From positions 1 to 63,291 of the forward strand of contig JAHPYY010000031.1 of the NCBI GenBank assembly GCA_019058515.1: DNA of 63,291 nt. The letters are read 5' to 3'. Position 1 is the stretch's first letter. Every line of letters starts with the position of its first letter. This document shows, piece by piece, positions 59,795-63,291 of the stretch. Made by a program: the position numbers and the translations under genes. Below the pieces are notes generated by a model. That model worked only from the letters and a program-made list of their open reading frames with translations. It was not told the DNA's origin and did not search any database. This DNA comes from Promethearchaeota archaeon (GTDB lineage: Archaea; Asgardarchaeota; Lokiarchaeia; Sigynarchaeales; SOKP01).

Positions 59795-60994
59795 GTGATA
59801 CCTTCTTGGCTAAGTTTTTTTATTGCTATAGGAGTTATATTAATATTTTCTAAATACGAACTAAGTCTCGTTTTAAGTTTAGCAACCCTACTTTTTGCTA
59901 TCTTAACCCAGATAGATATCTTAGCCTCACTATATACTATTTTTACTGATGCAACAATTATCCTTTTGGCGATAGCTGTAGGAATTATACCAGTATTAGG
60001 AGGGATAATGGAAGAGTCAGGATTAATGATGGAACTCGTTCAGAAATTAAATGTCTCTAAAAAAGTGTCAATGATGGTAGTACCCGCTTTCTATGGACTC
60101 CTTCCAGTTGCAGGAGGAGCACTAATGTCAGCGCCTATTCTTGAACAAATCGATAAAGATATGAATCCTAATCGAAAAGTGGCGATAAATGTTTGGTTTC
60201 GTCACATTTTAATACTTATTTATCCTCTTTCTTCTTCTATGATTGTAGCAAGTGTGTTAACTGGAATATCGCTTTATATTTTGTTTTTCTCGTTAATTCC
60301 ATCATTTTTAGTTATGATTGTCGCAGGGTACTTCATTTTAGTAAGAAAAGTTAGTTCTTCGGGGGAGTCACACGAAAGAGATTTAAAGAGAGTTTTACAT
60401 AATATATGCCCTGTAATCCTTGCTCCAATAATAGATTTTATTGGTAGATTTTTTTTTAATTTTGTATGTCCAGAGATTTTTCTCATTGTAGGTTTATGTT
60501 TTAGTTTAATTATTGCAGTAAGATTTGCAAATATGAGTTTAGATAGTTTAAAGAGCATTATAAAAAAAATGAAAATCTGGAGGTTTCCACTTCTAATTTT
60601 ATCCATGTTTTGGTTTTTAGAAGTTTTCGTAAGATCTGGAGTACCAGAGGACATCAGTGCTTTGAATTTGAGTTTTATTTTGTTTATTTGCATTGGATTT
60701 GCTCTTGGATTCGCAACTGGACGAATTCAGCTTCCCTTTTCAATTTTAGCGCCAATATATCTAATTCAGTTTGTTGTTAGCGTTATGCCCATCCTCGATT
60801 TTGTATTTCTATATACATCTGTATTTTTGGGATACCTCGTAACTCCATTGCATCCATGCTTATCGTACAGTGTTGAATATTTCGAAACTACTTATAAAAA
60901 TGCGGTAAAATACCTATCGATCCCTACATTTCTATGTTTTGGATTATTATTACTTCTCTATTTGTTAATTAGCTTATTTTTTGGTAAAACTTAA
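59795..60994 (+). CDS. DUF401 family membrane permease-like protein
   Basis: 399 residues with about ten membrane spans. VGIIPVLGGIMEESGLMMEL, LLPVAGGALMSAPILEQI and the INVWFRHI segment fit the DUF401 family, which is distantly related to citrate/anion permeases. Start GTG at 59795 with a weak upstream AAAGGA; other starts in frame are limited by a stop at 59762. Substrate unknown. Stand-alone. Confidence 0.7.
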   Translation: MIPSWLSFFIAIGVILIFSKYELSLVLSLATLLFAILTQIDILASLYTIFTDATIILLAIAVGIIPVLGGIMEESGLMMELVQKLNVSKKVSMMVVPAFYGLLPVAGGALMSAPILEQIDKDMNPNRKVAINVWFRHILILIYPLSSSMIVASVLTGISLYILFFSLIPSFLVMIVAGYFILVRKVSSSGESHERDLKRVLHNICPVILAPIIDFIGRFFFNFVCPEIFLIVGLCFSLIIAVRFANMSLDSLKSIIKKMKIWRFPLLILSMFWFLEVFVRSGVPEDISALNLSFILFICIGFALGFATGRIQLPFSILAPIYLIQFVVSVMPILDFVFLYTSVFLGYLVTPLHPCLSYSVEYFETTYKNAVKYLSIPTFLCFGLLLLLYLLISLFFGKT

Positions 60995-61170
60995 TAAAAA
61001 AGGTTGAATTGTCAAATATATTAAAACTTAACTTGATCCTTCTCTATTTCCTTATAGAAGTATTGATATTTTGAGGCATTGCTGCTATGATTTACCGAAG
61101 CACAATTTGCCTACAAATACATCTTATTAGATCACTATTTTAAAATTATGATCTTTTGTGGGTTAGCAAA
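60995..61170. other. Intergenic region, no gene seen
   Basis: AT-rich and closed in all frames. Confidence 0.3.
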
Positions 61171-61332
61171 ATGATATGAGGATTAATTTTATATCTAATA
61201 TTAATCATCACAATCACTTCATTTACTTTAGTTTTGTATAAAAACTTAAATGAAGATTTAATTACTATGGAATACAAATTACTACTTACGGCATTATTGT
61301 TCTTTATAATTCCAAATTCTATTCTACTATAA
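61171..61332 (+). pseudogene. Very short membrane ORF with TGA at codon 3 (low confidence)
   Basis: ATG 61171, ATA, TGA (61177-61179), then an open frame with two hydrophobic segments (GLILYLILIITITSFTLVL and KLLLTALLFFIIPNSILL) to TAA at 61330-61332. Reading Trp for the TGA would give a 53-residue two-span peptide. It may be chance AT-rich sequence. Confidence 0.2.
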
Positions 61333-61348
61333 TTTCTACCTAATAAAC

Positions 61349-61888
61349 ATGAATATTAGAAAAAAGACTGCGTTGCTTATTATCGATACGCAACTTGGTA
61401 ATTTTATAGGTGATAACCCTATTTATAACGGAAAAAATCTACTTAAGAAACTCCGACTATTAATTAAACACGCTCGAAAAGTTAATATTCCAATAGTATT
61501 CATTCAAAATATGGGAGGAAAAGACGATCCGGATGAACCTGGAACACCCGGCTTTGAAATCCATCCTTTTCTTGAACCTGATATGGATGATATCATTGTA
61601 CAAAAGAAAACACCAGATAGTTTTTATAATACAGGATTAGAGCAAGAGTTGGTTATTAGAGAAATAGAGGATCTCGTAATTGGAGGGCTACAAACGGAAT
61701 ATTGCGTTGATACTACATGCCGTAGAGCTTTTAGTTTGGGATACAAAACAATCTTGGTTGAGGATGCACATAGTACGTGGAATTCAATTTTCTTTACCGC
61801 TGAAGAAATAATAAAACATCACAATGATGTGCTAGGAAGCTGGTTTGCGACTTTAAAGAAAACAAAAGATGTTACATTTTTGGTATGA
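61349..61888 (+). CDS. Isochorismatase-like cysteine hydrolase
   Basis: 179 residues. Catalytic triad of this family: Asp13 (LLIIDTQLG), Lys87 (QKKTPDSFY) and Cys119 (LQTEYCVDTTCR, with the usual cis-peptide region before it). Members hydrolyse isochorismate, nicotinamide or related amides. Operon partners that would fix the substrate are absent. ATG 61349 fits the family N-terminus. Confidence 0.85.
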   Translation: MNIRKKTALLIIDTQLGNFIGDNPIYNGKNLLKKLRLLIKHARKVNIPIVFIQNMGGKDDPDEPGTPGFEIHPFLEPDMDDIIVQKKTPDSFYNTGLEQELVIREIEDLVIGGLQTEYCVDTTCRRAFSLGYKTILVEDAHSTWNSIFFTAEEIIKHHNDVLGSWFATLKKTKDVTFLV

Positions 61889-62176
61889 ATGGTTTTACTT
61901 CCGTATGCGTAAATGAATTTAGGATTTTCTTCACATAGCCTGATCGAGACTTATATGGAGAGACCACTGTTTTTGAAGGTGCTTATGAGTTCAACAATTA
62001 GTCGTTTGCGTTAATAAGGAAGAGAAAAAGGGTTAATTAAACTTCTTGAAATATAATTTTTTATCATAAGTTCTCATTTTTCTCCTTTAATTTCTCGAAT
62101 AGTTTATCTAAATCTTTATTTAGATGAATAACATTATGTTAAATAATCCAATATATGTCGAAATAAAAGACTAAAC
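61889..62176. other. Intergenic region with no supported gene
   Basis: A short plus-strand frame (MERPLFLKVLMSSTISRLR) and a minus-strand helical fragment (DLDKLFEKLKEKNENL) are visible, both too short to call. Confidence 0.3.
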
Positions 62177-63291
62177 ATGCCAAACCGAGATAAAAAACTT
62201 ATTGTAAAATTAACTGCAATTATAGTCGCAACCATCATCGCTACATCAATATTTTCCATTGATCTTGGGATAATTCCTCCTCTTGGTAATGTACTTTTTC
62301 CCGGTAATGGTGTTTGGAACGCTCCAGGAGAAGTTCCTATCGAGGAACGCATATTTCGTTCGGGATTAACTGATGAAGTTATTGTTATTCGAGATGAGTG
62401 GGGAATTCCTCACATCTACGCCTCTAATTATCCCGATTTAACCTTTGCTTTAGGGTATTGCCACGCGCAGGATAGATTTTTCCAAATGGATCTTATTCGT
62501 CGCCAAGTCCGAGGAAAACTTTCTGAGTTCATAGGAGAAAGCGGAATATCATCTGACAAATATTTTCTTGCCCTTGGTTTAGAACATTGGGCTCAAAAAA
62601 TGCTGGAGGATTATGTAGAATTGGATGAATCGGGAGTACTTCCAGATCCTTATAAAGGTTTCATGGATTCCGCTTATAGCTATGTGGATGGTGTTAATTA
62701 TTATCTGAACACTCATAAAAACCAAGTTCCCTTGGAATATCAACTGCTTGGAGTACAACCTGTTGAGTGGGAGCTTTTAGACTCGTTTTGTTTGGAGAAA
62801 TTTTTTGCATATACTCTCTCGTTTAATTACAACGATATTTATCGATATATAACGCTTGATGCACTTGGTTTCGAGAATTACTACGAATTATTTGGTGAGT
62901 TTGATCCTTATCAGTTCCCCACTATTCCGGAATATGGCCTTACTAACCCCACTTTACCACAAACCTCTTCTCACGAATCGTTATCCAATTCCGACCTAAC
63001 CAACATTCTTTCAAGCTTTATTATTAATGTTAATACAATTAAAAGCGAGAGCGAACTTATAAAAAAAAATCACGATTTGGTTGGTTCCAATAATTGGGTG
63101 GTTGATGGCACTAAAACAACCACTGGAAAACCAATCTTATGTTGGGATCCACACCTATCTTACACGATACCTGGCATTTTTTACGAGACTCACATGATAT
63201 CTTCTGATAGAAATGTAAATTACCACGGATTTACGGTACCTGGAGCACCAATTCCCTCGGAAGGTCATACTGAATTTTGCGCGTATGGTAC
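62177..63291 (+). CDS. Penicillin acylase family (Ntn, S45) protein, 3' end outside the window
   Basis: ATG 62177 opens a signal-type span (IVKLTAIIVATIIATSIF). The alpha-chain region follows: VIVIRDEWGIPHIYA, then ALGYCHAQDRFFQMDLIRRQ, typical of S45 acylases. The beta-chain start is visible as VGSNNWVVDG, where Ser after Gly is the autocatalytic nucleophile. The frame is still open at the last base. The enzyme would act outside the cell on amides such as N-acyl amino acids or acyl homoserine lactones. This is the second secreted Ntn amidohydrolase in the window. Confidence 0.85.
   Translation, partial: MPNRDKKLIVKLTAIIVATIIATSIFSIDLGIIPPLGNVLFPGNGVWNAPGEVPIEERIFRSGLTDEVIVIRDEWGIPHIYASNYPDLTFALGYCHAQDRFFQMDLIRRQVRGKLSEFIGESGISSDKYFLALGLEHWAQKMLEDYVELDESGVLPDPYKGFMDSAYSYVDGVNYYLNTHKNQVPLEYQLLGVQPVEWELLDSFCLEKFFAYTLSFNYNDIYRYITLDALGFENYYELFGEFDPYQFPTIPEYGLTNPTLPQTSSHESLSNSDLTNILSSFIINVNTIKSESELIKKNHDLVGSNNWVVDGTKTTTGKPILCWDPHLSYTIPGIFYETHMISSDRNVNYHGFTVPGAPIPSEGHTEFCAYG

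Noticed and set aside
62066..62140. Minus-strand helical fragment DLDKLFEKLKEKNENL
   Set aside because: Only ~24 codons between stops, with no start and no recognisable family.
1..63291. tRNA, rRNA or CRISPR arrays
   Set aside because: No T-loop-like GGTTCRAATCC pattern with a matching acceptor stem, no rRNA-like GC-rich block and no regularly spaced repeats were seen.

Overview
The window looks like chromosomal DNA of an Asgard (Promethearchaeota) archaeon, most likely Lokiarchaeia. It is AT-rich, starts follow archaeal Shine-Dalgarno (SD) sites of the GGTGAT/GAGGT type, and TATA-like boxes and U-tract ends are visible. It carries signature Asgard genes: several Rag/Arf-like small GTPases, longin-type domains, and a ubiquitin system with E1, E2, a ubiquitin-like modifier, a JAMM protease and a membrane-bound zinc-finger protein. 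Archaeal lipid-type geranylgeranyl reductases and an F420-type oxidoreductase agree. All calls were made by eye from the sequence; no database search was run.

Layout. 1-0.65 kb: the end of a TnpB (IS605 OrfB) gene and an orphan Imm63-like protein. 0.85-9.2 kb: a signalling island with two paralogous longin-like proteins, three Rag/Arf-like GTPases (one with a poly-proline tail, one with winged-helix and C-terminal domains), a single-domain response regulator and a membrane histidine kinase. 9.4-26.4 kb: metabolic and envelope genes (YdjM-like membrane protein, two FAD reductases, a CDF-like transporter flanked by winged helices, HD and HAD hydrolases, a serine hydrolase, a longin protein, TrmB, an Ntn hydrolase, a methyltransferase/AbrB-like pair, an MBL hydrolase, ProC, a Ddn-like protein and a sulfatase). 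26.4-40.5 kb: the ubiquitin locus, all on the minus strand, split into RING-like + JAMM (26.4-28.4 kb) and E2 + E1 + Ub (38.1-40.5 kb). The 9.7 kb between them is a decayed insertion full of pseudogenes that also carries an intact kinase and two response regulators. A second copy of the last ~20 codons of the E2 gene sits at the far edge of this insertion. 40.6-43.4 kb: two paralogous coiled-coil proteins divergent from ubiquitin. 43.6-49.7 kb: an ABC importer operon with two different ATPases and a PhoU-like protein. 49.9-63.3 kb: a GNAT remnant, an HXXEE-like membrane gene with an in-frame TGA, a beta-helix membrane protein, redox and hydrolase genes, an SDR, a nucleotidyltransferase pseudogene, a DUF401 permease, an isochorismatase-type hydrolase and the start of a penicillin-acylase gene.

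How it fits together. The ubiquitin genes form a complete conjugation/deconjugation set with a membrane-embedded E3 candidate. GTPase and phosphorelay genes occur together twice (0.85-9.2 kb and 31.9-36.8 kb), suggesting linked signalling. The ABC operon encodes two ATPases whose defects are complementary, predicting one canonical and one degenerate ATP site. Several pseudogenes are broken mainly by in-frame stops with the reading frame otherwise kept, and two apparently good genes have GTA or ATA where a start codon is expected.
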